This document shows positions 6,665 to 13,569 of a DNA stretch of 14,253 bases, piece by piece; position 1 is the first letter of the stretch, and each line of letters begins with the position of its first letter. Made by a program: the position numbers and the translations under genes. Source of the stretch: Actinomycetes bacterium (GTDB lineage: Bacteria > Actinomycetota > CALGFH01); NCBI GenBank assembly GCA_030152105.1, contig JASLIH010000491.1, positions 1 through 14,253 of the forward strand, given 5' to 3'. A model generated the notes under the pieces. It was not told the origin of the DNA, ran no database searches, and worked only from the letters and a program-made list of their open reading frames with translations.

Positions 6665-9353
6665 CCTTGTTGTTGCTGGCCCCGGCGCCGTTGCTGACGG
6701 TCAGGCGGCCGTCGGCAACCGTGACCACGGCCGTGCCCTCGACCCAGCGTGCGGCCGAGGTCGGGGTCCCGCTGACCACCAGGACACCCTCCACGTTGAC
6801 CCGGAACACGCTGTTGACCTGGCTCGGGTCGCCGCTGACGAGATGGACCCGGTAGGTGCCGTTGGGCACGGCGATCTCGAACACCGCGTTGGGGTTGGCC
6901 GGCTTCTGCATGTGGACCAGGGTGTCGTAGCGCTGGTCGGGTGACAGCGCCGAGTTGCGGTCCTTGCCCGTCCCGTTGGGCGCCGTCCAGCCGTAGGTGA
7001 AGGCGCCCCGGTTGCGGTAGGTGGTGCCGTCGGCCTTCAGGTAGCCGGCCGGCACCGAGGCGTTGGTCGGCTGGAAGTTCAGCTTGGCATGGGAGACCCA
7101 GCCCTCCTGGTAGGTGGCGGTGTAGGTGGCCGCCGTGGCCGGGGCGATGATGTCGTGGGCCTGGCCGCCGTTGTCCGACCAGCGCTGGAAGCCGTAGCTG
7201 CGCCCGTTGAGGGTCTGGGGTGAGGGGGCGCTGACCGAGTTGCGGGACCCGACGATCACCGTGCGGGTGAACGGGGTCGCCTGGGCGGCCGACCCGACCG
7301 TCAGCTGGAGCCCGCTCGGGCTGGTCGAGAAGGTGAGGTTGACCGTCTGGGGGTCGAGCCGGACGGTGTCGGTGTCGGTGAGCCCGCCCGGGTCGGTGGC
7401 GGTCAGGGTCAGCTCCAGGTACGACGGGTACTCGTGGTCGGGGGCGCTGAAGCTGCCCGAGGCCACCTGCGGCCAGCTCTGGACCGGGTGCTGGTGGCAG
7501 TTGCCGCCGCTGTCGCAGTGGTTGAGGATCAGCGACCACGAAAGGGCCGAGGCGGGCAGGGTGCCGCTCTGGGCGTCGGTGGCCCCGCCGGAGAAGCTCA
7601 CCGTGTCGCCGACCTTCCAGCGCAGGCTGGAGGACGGGCTGGCGATGGTGGCCGTGGGCGGGCTGTTGCCGGCGGTGATGGTCACCGCGTCGGTGTCGCT
7701 GGCCCCGAGGTTGTCGGTCACCCGCAGCTCCGGGGTGTAGGTCCCCGGCTGCTGGTAGGTCCAGCTGGCGGTGGCCCCGGCGGCGTCGTCGAAGGCGCCG
7801 TCGTCGTCCAGGTCCCAGGCGTAGGTCAGGGTCGCTCCCGGGTCGGGGTCGCTCGACCCGGCGCCGCTGAAGCCGACCGTGAGGGGGGCCGCCCCGCTCG
7901 TCGGGGAGGCCGAGGCGACCGCCGTCGGCGGGGTGTTGGCGCCGGCGAAGCTGATCCGCCGGACCGCGCCCGCGGCCTGGAAGTCGGCGTACCACAGCTC
8001 GCCGGTGGCCGGGTTGACCTCCAGGTCGACCGGGTTGCTGGCCTGGGCGGCGAAGGTGGCCCGGTTGGCCGGGTCGGGCAGGCCGTTGGCGCCGGCCCGC
8101 ATCACCCAGATGCAGTCGCGGGTGTAGTCGGCGAAGAACAGGGCCCCTCGGTAGGCGGCCGGGTACGGCCCGCCGGCGGCCGGGTAGAAGGCGACCCCGG
8201 CGGTCGAGGAGCCGCCGGTCGGGCAGGTCTCGCCGGCCACGACCTGCCCGGCGTGGGGGTAGGAGTAGTAGGGGCCGGCGACCGCGCCAGTCCCGGCCGC
8301 GTACAGGTTCTCGCAGACACTCAGGTCGAGGCCGTCATAGCCGGGCTGGCGCGCGGGCCCCTCGTAGCAGGGCCAGCCGAAGTTGGTGACCCCGGCGGTG
8401 GGGGCGACGATGCGGTTGAGCTCCTCGTGGGTGTTCCAGCCGACGTCGCCCAGCCAGACCTCGCTGGTGCCTGGCCGGACGGTCATGCGGAACGGGTTGC
8501 GCAGGCCGTGGGCAACGACGCGGCGGGCGTTGGGGTCGCTGGAGCCGATCATCGGGTTGCCGGCCATGGCCGCGCCGGTGCTCGGGTCGAGCCGCAGCAC
8601 GCTCCCGTCGAGGGTGGCCGGGTCGGCGGGGGTGCGCGGGTCCTGGCTGCGCAGGGCGCCCCCCTCGGCCGTGGGCGGGGTCAGGACCGCGCCGACGCCG
8701 CCCGGCGGGTCGCCGCACGGATTGACCGGGCTGCCGTCCTGGCCGTAGTCGGCGAAGTTGAAGCTGGCCCCGTCGCCGGCGGTCACGTACAGGGCCCCGT
8801 CGGCCCCGAAGGCCAGGTCGCCGACGGAGTGGCTCGGGTACTGCTGGCACCAGTCGTTGACGAGCACCTGCTCGGGACCGGTCATCTGGTTGCCGGCGGC
8901 GGTCAGGCGCGACAGCCGCCCCGAGACCACGCAGCCGTCGCCGGTCGCTCCCGGCGGGTTGGCGCAGGCGTCGCCCCAGGTCGGCGCGGTCCCGCCGACA
9001 GGGGCGTCATAGGTGTAGAGGACATAGACGTACGGGCTGGCCGGGAAGTTGGGATGCACGGCCAGGCCCAGCATGCCCCGGTCCCAGAAGTCGTGGACGT
9101 TGGCGCGCAGGTCGGCGAAGACGTCCGGGGTGGGGTCGGCCTGGCTGTCGAACACCTTGATGAGGCCGCTCTTCTCGGCCACGAAGATGTGGCCGTCGGC
9201 GGCGAACTCGATGTTGGTCGGGTTGGTGAGCCCGCTCCACACGACCGACTCCGAGAAGCCGGTGGGCAGGACCGACGCGCGGGCCGCGGGCGCTGACAGC
9301 AGCGTTCCCAGGAGCGCGAGCGCGCAGATGGATGCAAGCCGACGCCAGCGCAT
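6633..9353 (-). CDS. Secreted PQQ-dependent sugar dehydrogenase with PKD and malectin-like domains
   Basis: This is a large exported protein. Residues 1-26 are a Sec signal peptide (MRWRR, hydrophobic core, APAARA cut site). Residues about 30-470 form a glucose/sorbosone dehydrogenase beta-propeller: GLTNPTNIEFAADGHIFVAE, GMLGLAVHPNF, HSVGDLAFGADGALYVTAGD with H175 as candidate catalytic base, and VAHGLRNPFRM. Residues about 474-562 are a PKD domain with acidic loops (SSDPDPGATLTYAWDLDDDG) and repeated PPTA linkers. About 564-750 are further beta-rich modules, including FQRWSDNGGQAHDI. Residues about 757-904 are a malectin-like carbohydrate-binding module (RDRN-like KDRNSALSPDQRYDTL, AVPNGTYRVHLVSGDPS, VSNGAGASNNKVNFVDIE). 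It probably oxidises an aldose or glycan-linked sugar outside the cell. There is no LPxTG or membrane anchor at the end. It is the only minus-strand gene here and lacks an obvious Shine-Dalgarno before its ATG. Whether PQQ is actually bound cannot be seen. Confidence 0.92.
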   Translation of the reverse strand: MRWRRLASICALALLGTLLSAPAARASVLPTGFSESVVWSGLTNPTNIEFAADGHIFVAEKSGLIKVFDSQADPTPDVFADLRANVHDFWDRGMLGLAVHPNFPASPYVYVLYTYDAPVGGTAPTWGDACANPPGATGDGCVVSGRLSRLTAAGNQMTGPEQVLVNDWCQQYPSHSVGDLAFGADGALYVTAGDGASFNFADYGQDGSPVNPCGDPPGGVGAVLTPPTAEGGALRSQDPRTPADPATLDGSVLRLDPSTGAAMAGNPMIGSSDPNARRVVAHGLRNPFRMTVRPGTSEVWLGDVGWNTHEELNRIVAPTAGVTNFGWPCYEGPARQPGYDGLDLSVCENLYAAGTGAVAGPYYSYPHAGQVVAGETCPTGGSSTAGVAFYPAAGGPYPAAYRGALFFADYTRDCIWVMRAGANGLPDPANRATFAAQASNPVDLEVNPATGELWYADFQAAGAVRRISFAGANTPPTAVASASPTSGAAPLTVGFSGAGSSDPDPGATLTYAWDLDDDGAFDDAAGATASWTYQQPGTYTPELRVTDNLGASDTDAVTITAGNSPPTATIASPSSSLRWKVGDTVSFSGGATDAQSGTLPASALSWSLILNHCDSGGNCHQHPVQSWPQVASGSFSAPDHEYPSYLELTLTATDPGGLTDTDTVRLDPQTVNLTFSTSPSGLQLTVGSAAQATPFTRTVIVGSRNSVSAPSPQTLNGRSYGFQRWSDNGGQAHDIIAPATAATYTATYQEGWVSHAKLNFQPTNASVPAGYLKADGTTYRNRGAFTYGWTAPNGTGKDRNSALSPDQRYDTLVHMQKPANPNAVFEIAVPNGTYRVHLVSGDPSQVNSVFRVNVEGVLVVSGTPTSAARWVEGTAVVTVADGRLTVSNGAGASNNKVNFVDIERPG

Positions 9354-9359
9354 CGAATG

Positions 9360-9389
9360 ACGCTATCTGGTCAACTTACGCAGAGTCAT
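9360..9389 (-). promoter_or_regulatory. Candidate leaderless promoter of the sugar dehydrogenase gene
   Basis: Reading the minus strand, ATGACT (9389-9384) and TAGCGT (9365-9360) form -35 and -10 boxes with an 18-bp spacer. The -10 box ends 6 nt before the ATG at 9353, so the mRNA would start at about the first codon. That would explain the absence of a Shine-Dalgarno. The -35 box matches TTGACA at only 4 of 6 positions. Confidence 0.35.
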
Positions 9390-9398
9390 CACATCTTC

Positions 9399-9419
9399 GC
9401 CGTAAACGACATCTACGGC
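9399..9419. promoter_or_regulatory. Dyad in the divergent intergenic region, possible operator
   Basis: GCCGTA (9399-9404) and TACGGC (9414-9419) form a perfect 6-bp inverted repeat with a 9-nt centre, in the gap of about 80 bp between the dehydrogenase gene and tatD. The place and spacing suit a dimeric regulator, but six-base arms in GC-rich DNA may arise by chance. The gap is noticeably less GC-rich than the coding DNA around it. Confidence 0.25.
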
Positions 9420-9436
9420 AGCCCGGGGGCTGTGGC

Positions 9437-10222
9437 ATGCTCAGCCGCATGCTCGTCGACACCCACTGCCACCTGCACCTGCTCGAGCCGACGCCGGACG
9501 AGGTGGTCGCCGGGGCCCTCGCCGAGGGGGTCGGGCACCTGGTCGACGTCGGGGTCGACCTCGCCTCCAGCCGCCAGGCGGCGGCCAACGCGGCCCGGCT
9601 GCCTCAGGTGTCGGCCACCGCCGGGGTCCACCCCCACGACGCCGACACCTTCACCGAGGCGGCGCTCGACGAGCTGCGCCAGCTGCTGGCCGCCGAGGTG
9701 GTGGTCGGGGTGGGGGAGACCGGCCTCGACTATCACTACGACAACTCGCCCCGCGACCTCCAGCGGGCCGCCTTCGAGGCCCACGTGCGCCTGGCCCGCG
9801 AGCTCGACAAGGCCCTGGTGGTGCACTGCCGCGAGGCCATGGCCGACGTGCTGGCCGTCCTGGACGGCGAGGGGGCGCCGCCGAGGGTCGTCTTCCACTG
9901 CTTCGCCGGCGACGAGCGGGCCGCCGCCCGGGTGGTCGAGGCCGGCTGGTACGTGTCGTTCGCGGGCACGGTCACCTTCCGCAACGCCCCCGGGCTGCGG
10001 GCCGCCTGCGCCGTGGTCCCGCTGGAGCGGATGGTGCTGGAGACCGACAGCCCGTTCCTCTCCCCCCACCCCTACCGGGGCCGGCCCAACCGGCCCGGCC
10101 GGGTCGCGGTCACCGCCCAGACCGTGGCCGAGGTCCACGGGGTCCCGGTCGAGCGGGTGGCCGAACGGACCACGGCCACGGCGGCCGAGGCCTTCGGCCT
10201 CGCCCTCGACGGCCGTGGCTGA
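9437..10222 (+). CDS. tatD: TatD family metal-dependent hydrolase (deoxyribonuclease)
   Basis: This is a cytoplasmic metal-dependent hydrolase of the TatD family, linked to 3'-exonuclease activity on DNA and damage response. Metal-site residues of the TIM barrel are all visible, numbered from ATG 9437: H10 and H12 in DTHCHLH, E94 in GVGETGLDYHYD, H130 in VVHCREA, H154 in FHCFAGDE, and D204 in ETDSPFLSPHPYRG. Two in-frame ATGs exist 12 bp apart, each within a copy of GCATGCTC (9435-9442 and 9447-9454). ATG 9437 has GGGGG at 9425-9429 upstream and is used here. ATG 9449 gives the textbook N-terminus MLVDTHCHL, and CATGCT preceded by TGG could act as its leaderless -10. Length is 261 (or 257) residues, normal. 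It overlaps ksgA by 8 bp, so the two are probably translationally coupled. In mycobacteria rpfB lies between them. Confidence 0.95.
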   Translation: MLSRMLVDTHCHLHLLEPTPDEVVAGALAEGVGHLVDVGVDLASSRQAAANAARLPQVSATAGVHPHDADTFTEAALDELRQLLAAEVVVGVGETGLDYHYDNSPRDLQRAAFEAHVRLARELDKALVVHCREAMADVLAVLDGEGAPPRVVFHCFAGDERAAARVVEAGWYVSFAGTVTFRNAPGLRAACAVVPLERMVLETDSPFLSPHPYRGRPNRPGRVAVTAQTVAEVHGVPVERVAERTTATAAEAFGLALDGRG

Positions 10223-11072
10223 CCTCCCGCCGCGGCCCCTGCTGACCCCGGGGCGGGTGCGCGAGCTGCTGGCCGCCCACGACCTGCGCCCCAGCAAGGC
10301 CCTCGGCCAGCACTACCTGGCCGACCCCAACACCGCCCGCAAGGTGGCCCGCCTCGGCGGGATCGAGCCCGGGGAGACGGTGCTTGAGGTGGGGCCGGGA
10401 TTGGGCAGCCTGACCCTGGCCCTGCGCGAGGCCGGGGCGGCGGTGGTGGCCGTCGAGGCCGACCCGCGCCTGCTCCCGGCCCTGGCCGAGGTGCTCGGCG
10501 ACGACCCTCTGGTCCGGGTCGAGGTGGCCGACGCCCTCCGGGTCGACCTGGCCGCCCTCGCCCCGGCGGCCGGGCGGCTGGTGGCCAACCTGCCCTACAA
10601 CATCGCCGCCACCCTGGTCCTCAAGGTGCTGGCCGAGGCCCCGGCCATCGGCCACCTGGTGGTCATGGTGCAGCGCGAGGTCGGGGAGCGGCTGGCCGCC
10701 GCGCCCGGGTCCGCCGCCTACGGCGCCCCCAGCGCCAAGCTGGCCGCCCAGGCCACCGCCCGCGTCCTGTCCCCGGTCAGCCGGCACGTGTTCGTGCCCG
10801 AGCCGCGCGTCGACTCGGTCCTGCTCGGCGTCACCCGCCGCCAGCACCCGGCGGCGGCCGGGGTCGACCAGGCCGAGCTCGGCCGGGTCGTCGACGCCGC
10901 CTTCGGCCAGCGGCGAAAGACCCTGCGCAACGCCCTGCGCGGCCTCGGCCTGGACGCGGCCGGGGTCGAGGCCCTGGGACGGGCCGCCGGCGTCGACCTC
11001 AGCCTTCGCGCCGAACGGCTCGGCGTCGAGGAATTCGCCGCCCTGGCCCAGCAGGTCCAGAGTCGCTTTTGA
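10215..11072 (+). CDS. ksgA: 16S rRNA dimethyladenosine transferase KsgA/RsmA
   Basis: The enzyme dimethylates the two adjacent adenines (1518 and 1519, E. coli numbering) in helix 45 of 16S rRNA, a late step of small-subunit assembly. From GTG 10215 the protein has 285 residues, the usual size. The N-terminus reads SKALGQHYLAD (27-37), the SAM-binding loop is LEVGPGLGSLTLAL (57-70) with acidic E81 and D106, and the catalytic motif NLPYNIAATL lies at 125-134. The C-terminal part contains HVFVPEPRVDSVLL and AAFGQRRKTLRNAL, typical of the rRNA-binding domain. GTG 10215 is chosen because the reading frame has no better start before the conserved region and it overlaps the tatD stop by 8 bp, a coupling arrangement; no Shine-Dalgarno is evident. 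GTG 10257 would shorten the N-terminus by 14 residues. ispE follows, as in other actinobacteria. Confidence 0.96.
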   Translation: MADLPPRPLLTPGRVRELLAAHDLRPSKALGQHYLADPNTARKVARLGGIEPGETVLEVGPGLGSLTLALREAGAAVVAVEADPRLLPALAEVLGDDPLVRVEVADALRVDLAALAPAAGRLVANLPYNIAATLVLKVLAEAPAIGHLVVMVQREVGERLAAAPGSAAYGAPSAKLAAQATARVLSPVSRHVFVPEPRVDSVLLGVTRRQHPAAAGVDQAELGRVVDAAFGQRRKTLRNALRGLGLDAAGVEALGRAAGVDLSLRAERLGVEEFAALAQQVQSRF

Positions 11073-11097
11073 ACCGATCCCCGGCCACGGCTACCAT
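11069..11097 (+). promoter_or_regulatory. Sigma-70-type promoter for ispE overlapping the ksgA stop
   Basis: TTGAAC (11069-11074) and TACCAT (11092-11097) are separated by exactly 17 bp and match housekeeping -35 and -10 boxes well for GC-rich actinobacterial DNA. The -35 box spans the ksgA TGA (11070-11072). Transcription would begin near 11104, giving a leader of about 25 nt that holds a strong ribosome-binding site. This is the best-looking promoter in the window. Confidence 0.6.
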
Positions 11098-11114
11098 GCC
11101 CGGGCATCGACGTC

Positions 11115-11123
11115 GGGGAGGGA
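11115..11123 (+). promoter_or_regulatory. Ribosome-binding site that fixes the ispE start
   Basis: GGGGAGGGA lies 5 nt before GTG 11129 and is a strong match to the anti-Shine-Dalgarno sequence. It favours GTG 11129 over the in-frame upstream codons at 11069 and 11096, which have no such site and fall inside the promoter. Confidence 0.7.
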
Positions 11124-11128
11124 CGCTC

Positions 11129-12049
11129 GTGGCCAGTTCGCAACGCCAGCCATCCGACGCGTCCCCAACGGCGCTGCGGGCCCGGGCCGCGGCCAAGGTC
11201 AACCTGGGCCTGTACGTCGGGCCGGTGCGGGCCGACGGCCGCTACCACGAGGTCGTCTCGGTGCTCCAGTCGATCGCCATCTGGGACGAGCTCGAGGTCG
11301 AGGTCGTGCCCGAGGGCCTCGGCCTGGAGGTCGAGGGCGGCGCCCTGCCCCCCGCCGAGACCAACCTGGTCCTGGTCGCGGCCCGCGAGCTGGCGCGGCG
11401 CTCCCGGGACCTTCCCGGGGCCCGCTTCCGGCTCCGCAAGGGCATCCCGATCTCGGCCGGCCTCGGCGGGGGCAGCGCCGACGGGGCGGCCGCCCTGATC
11501 GCCCTCGACCGGCTGTGGGGCCTGCACCTGCCGGCGGTCAACCTCCACACCATGGCCGCCGAGGTCGGCTCGGACGTGCCCTTCTGCATCGCCGGCGGGT
11601 CGGCCGTGGCCACCGGCCGCGGCGACAAGATCCGCGAGGTGCCGGGCAAGGGCAGCACCTGGTGGGTCGTTGGCATCGACCACGAGCGCCTGGCCACCGA
11701 GGACGTCTACGGCCGCTTCGACGAGCTCGGCCTGGCCACCCCGCTGGAGGGCCGCTGGCCCGACGACCTGCTGGCCGCCCTGGCCGCCGGCGACGTCCGG
11801 CGGGTCGGGCTGGCCCTCTACAACGACCTGGAGCCGGCCGCCTTCGACCTGCTCCCCGGCCTGGCCAGGTCCAAGCAGCGGCTGCTGGAGGCCGGCGTCC
11901 TCGGGGCGATCATGAGCGGCAGCGGCCCGACGATGCTCGGCCTGTGCGCCGACGAGGACCAGGCCACCCAGGTGGCCAGGGCTGTCCGGTCCGGTTTCGC
12001 CCGGGTCGAGGTCGCCCGCGGGCCGGTCCCGGGCGTCACCTTCGGGTAA
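11129..12049 (+). CDS. ispE: 4-diphosphocytidyl-2-C-methyl-D-erythritol kinase
   Basis: IspE phosphorylates CDP-methylerythritol with ATP in the MEP pathway that supplies isoprenoid precursors; it is cytoplasmic. The GHMP-kinase motifs are intact: AAAKVNLGLYV with K23, DGRYHEVVSVLQS, the ATP-binding glycine loop SAGLGGGSADGAAAL at about 109-123, GSDVPFCIAGG with D149 as the catalytic aspartate, and MSGSGPTMLGL near the C-terminus. K23 and D149 correspond to the catalytic pair of the family. The GTG start at 11129 (306 residues) is supported by the ribosome-binding site just before it; the N-terminal 18 residues are polar and variable. The gene is separated from ksgA by 56 bp and has its own predicted promoter. 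It could also receive read-through from tatD-ksgA. tRNA-Gln begins 15 bp after its stop. Confidence 0.97.
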   Translation: MASSQRQPSDASPTALRARAAAKVNLGLYVGPVRADGRYHEVVSVLQSIAIWDELEVEVVPEGLGLEVEGGALPPAETNLVLVAARELARRSRDLPGARFRLRKGIPISAGLGGGSADGAAALIALDRLWGLHLPAVNLHTMAAEVGSDVPFCIAGGSAVATGRGDKIREVPGKGSTWWVVGIDHERLATEDVYGRFDELGLATPLEGRWPDDLLAALAAGDVRRVGLALYNDLEPAAFDLLPGLARSKQRLLEAGVLGAIMSGSGPTMLGLCADEDQATQVARAVRSGFARVEVARGPVPGVTFG

Positions 12050-12052
12050 CCT
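12047..12052 (+). promoter_or_regulatory. Possible -10 box for tRNA-Gln
   Basis: TAACCT overlaps the ispE stop codon and lies 12 bp before the tRNA 5' end, a plausible distance for a tRNA promoter with a short trimmed leader. No -35 box is visible at 16-19 bp upstream and there is no TGn extension, so this is tentative. The tRNA could equally be cut from an ispE read-through transcript. Confidence 0.25.
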
Positions 12053-12064
12053 CGGGACCAGCCC

Positions 12065-12136
12065 TGGCGGGTGGTGTAATGGCAGCACGGCGGCCTTTGG
12101 AGCCGTCAGGTCAAGGTTCGAGTCCTTGCCCGCCAG
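12065..12136 (+). tRNA. tRNA-Gln (anticodon UUG)
   Basis: A complete cloverleaf folds by eye. The acceptor stem is TGGCGGG with CCCGCCA (7 bp), the D arm is GTGT/GCAC with loop AATGGCA, and the anticodon stem is GCGGC/GCCGT with loop CTTTGGA. That puts anticodon TTG at 12097-12099, reading CAA. The variable loop is CAGGT, and the T arm is CAAGG/CCTTG with loop TTCGAGT. The discriminator base is G12136, as in E. coli tRNA-Gln. The 3' CCA is not encoded and must be added after transcription. The tRNA lies between ispE (15 bp) and glmU (31 bp). From memory, a tRNA-Gln next to glmU also occurs in other actinobacteria. Confidence 0.96.
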
Positions 12137-12167
12137 CTCCGAGGATCGTCGAGGAACGGGGGACCCG

Positions 12168-13556
12168 ATGGGCGAGAGCCTGACCGTTGTCGTGCTCGCC
12201 GCCGGGGAAGGCAAGCGCTTCCGCTCGGCCCTGCCCAAGCCGCTGCACCCGGTCGCCGGCCGGCCGCTGCTCTGGCACGTGCTGGCGGCCGCGGCCCCGC
12301 TCAAGGCCGACCGGACCGTTGTGGTCGTCGGCAACGGCGCCGACCAGGTCACCGAGGCCGTCGACGGGTTCGACCTGGGCCCGGTCTCCTTCGCCGTCCA
12401 GGCCGCCCAGCGGGGCACCGGCGACGCCCTGGCCACCGCCGTGCCGCTGCTGGAGGGCGACGGCGACGTGCTGGTCCTGTCCGGCGACACCCCGCTGGTC
12501 TCGGCCGAGCTGCTGGAGGGGCTGCTGGAGGCCCACCGCTCGGCCAGGGCGACCGCCACCCTGCTCACCTGCACCCTCGCGGACCCGACGGGCTACGGCC
12601 GGGTGTTGCGCGACCCCGAGGGGGCGGTCACCGGGATGGTCGAGGAGCGCGACGCCACCCCCGCCCAGCGCCAGCTCCGCGAGGTCGGCGCCGGCATGTA
12701 CGTGTTCCGCCGCCCCGCCCTCGACGGCCTGGCGGCGCTGCGGCCGGACAACGACCAGGGCGAGTACTACCTGCCCGACCTGGTGCCCCAGGTCCTGGCC
12801 CTCGGGGGCCGGGTGGCCACCGCCGAGGGGCCCGAGGAGGAGGCCAGGGGGGTCAACGACCGGGTCGAGCTGGCCGCGGCCGAGGCGCTGCTGCGCCGCC
12901 GGCTGCTGGAGCGGCTGATGCTGGGCGGGGTGACGGTCACCGACCCGGCGACCACCTTCGTCGACGCCGACGTCGAGGTCGGCCAGGACACCGTGCTGGC
13001 CCCCCTCACCTTCCTGGAGGCCGGGACCCGGGTCGGGGCCCGCTGCCGGCTCGGGCCCAACGTGCGCCTGGTCGACTGCACCGTCGGCGACGACGCCACC
13101 GTCACCCAGGCCGTCGCCCTGTCCTCGGCCATCGGCCGGGGGGTGGTGGTCGGCCCGTTCGCCTCCCTGCGCCCCGGCACCCAGCTGGAGGAGGGCTCCA
13201 AGGCCGGCACCTTCGTCGAGGTGAAGAACTCGGTGGTCGGCCCCGGGTCAAAGGTGCCGCACCTCACCTACGTCGGCGACGCCGACATCGGCGCCGGGGC
13301 GAACGTCGGCGCCGGCACCGTGTTCGTCAACTACGACGGCGCCCGCAAGCACCGGACGACCGTCGGCGACGGCGCCTTCATCGGATCCGATACCATGCTG
13401 GTAGCCCCCGTGACGGTCGGGAACGGGGCCCAGACCGCCGCCGGTTCGACGATCACCAAGGACGTACCGCCCGACGCCCTCGCCATCGAACGCTCCGACC
13501 AGCGGACGATCGAGGGCTGGGCAGCCAGGCGCCGCCGGCAGAAGACCAGGGAGTGA
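12168..13556 (+). CDS. glmU: Bifunctional N-acetylglucosamine-1-phosphate uridyltransferase / glucosamine-1-phosphate acetyltransferase
   Basis: GlmU acetylates glucosamine-1-phosphate and then couples it to UTP, giving UDP-GlcNAc for peptidoglycan. The N-terminal uridyltransferase domain (about 1-230) has LAAGEGKRF at 10-18, PKPLHP with K24, QRGTGDALAT (81-90), LSGDTPL with D107, and GYGRVLRD. The C-terminal left-handed beta-helix (from about 250) carries the acetyltransferase residues: LRPGTQL, GTFVEVKNS, the KVPHLTYVGDADIG segment with the catalytic histidine, NYDGARKHRT, and IGSDTMLVAPV. The KVPHL form is what I recall for M. tuberculosis GlmU. ATG 12168 (462 residues) is preferred because GAGGAACGGGGGA precedes it and the family begins a few residues before the LAAG motif; earlier in-frame codons fall inside tRNA-Gln. 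No terminator separates it from the tRNA. prs follows 13 bp downstream, a common actinobacterial pair. The tail ends in a basic run, ARRRRQKTRE. Confidence 0.97.
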   Translation: MGESLTVVVLAAGEGKRFRSALPKPLHPVAGRPLLWHVLAAAAPLKADRTVVVVGNGADQVTEAVDGFDLGPVSFAVQAAQRGTGDALATAVPLLEGDGDVLVLSGDTPLVSAELLEGLLEAHRSARATATLLTCTLADPTGYGRVLRDPEGAVTGMVEERDATPAQRQLREVGAGMYVFRRPALDGLAALRPDNDQGEYYLPDLVPQVLALGGRVATAEGPEEEARGVNDRVELAAAEALLRRRLLERLMLGGVTVTDPATTFVDADVEVGQDTVLAPLTFLEAGTRVGARCRLGPNVRLVDCTVGDDATVTQAVALSSAIGRGVVVGPFASLRPGTQLEEGSKAGTFVEVKNSVVGPGSKVPHLTYVGDADIGAGANVGAGTVFVNYDGARKHRTTVGDGAFIGSDTMLVAPVTVGNGAQTAAGSTITKDVPPDALAIERSDQRTIEGWAARRRRQKTRE

Positions 13557-13569
13557 CGGGGAGGCGACG

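Noticed and set aside
9357..10214. Upstream in-frame extension of ksgA through tatD
   Set aside because: It is an off-frame reading of tatD. KsgA length and motifs fit a start at 10215.
12126..12167. Earlier in-frame start for glmU
   Set aside because: It would begin inside tRNA-Gln, whose cloverleaf is complete. ATG 12168 has a ribosome-binding site and the normal family N-terminus.
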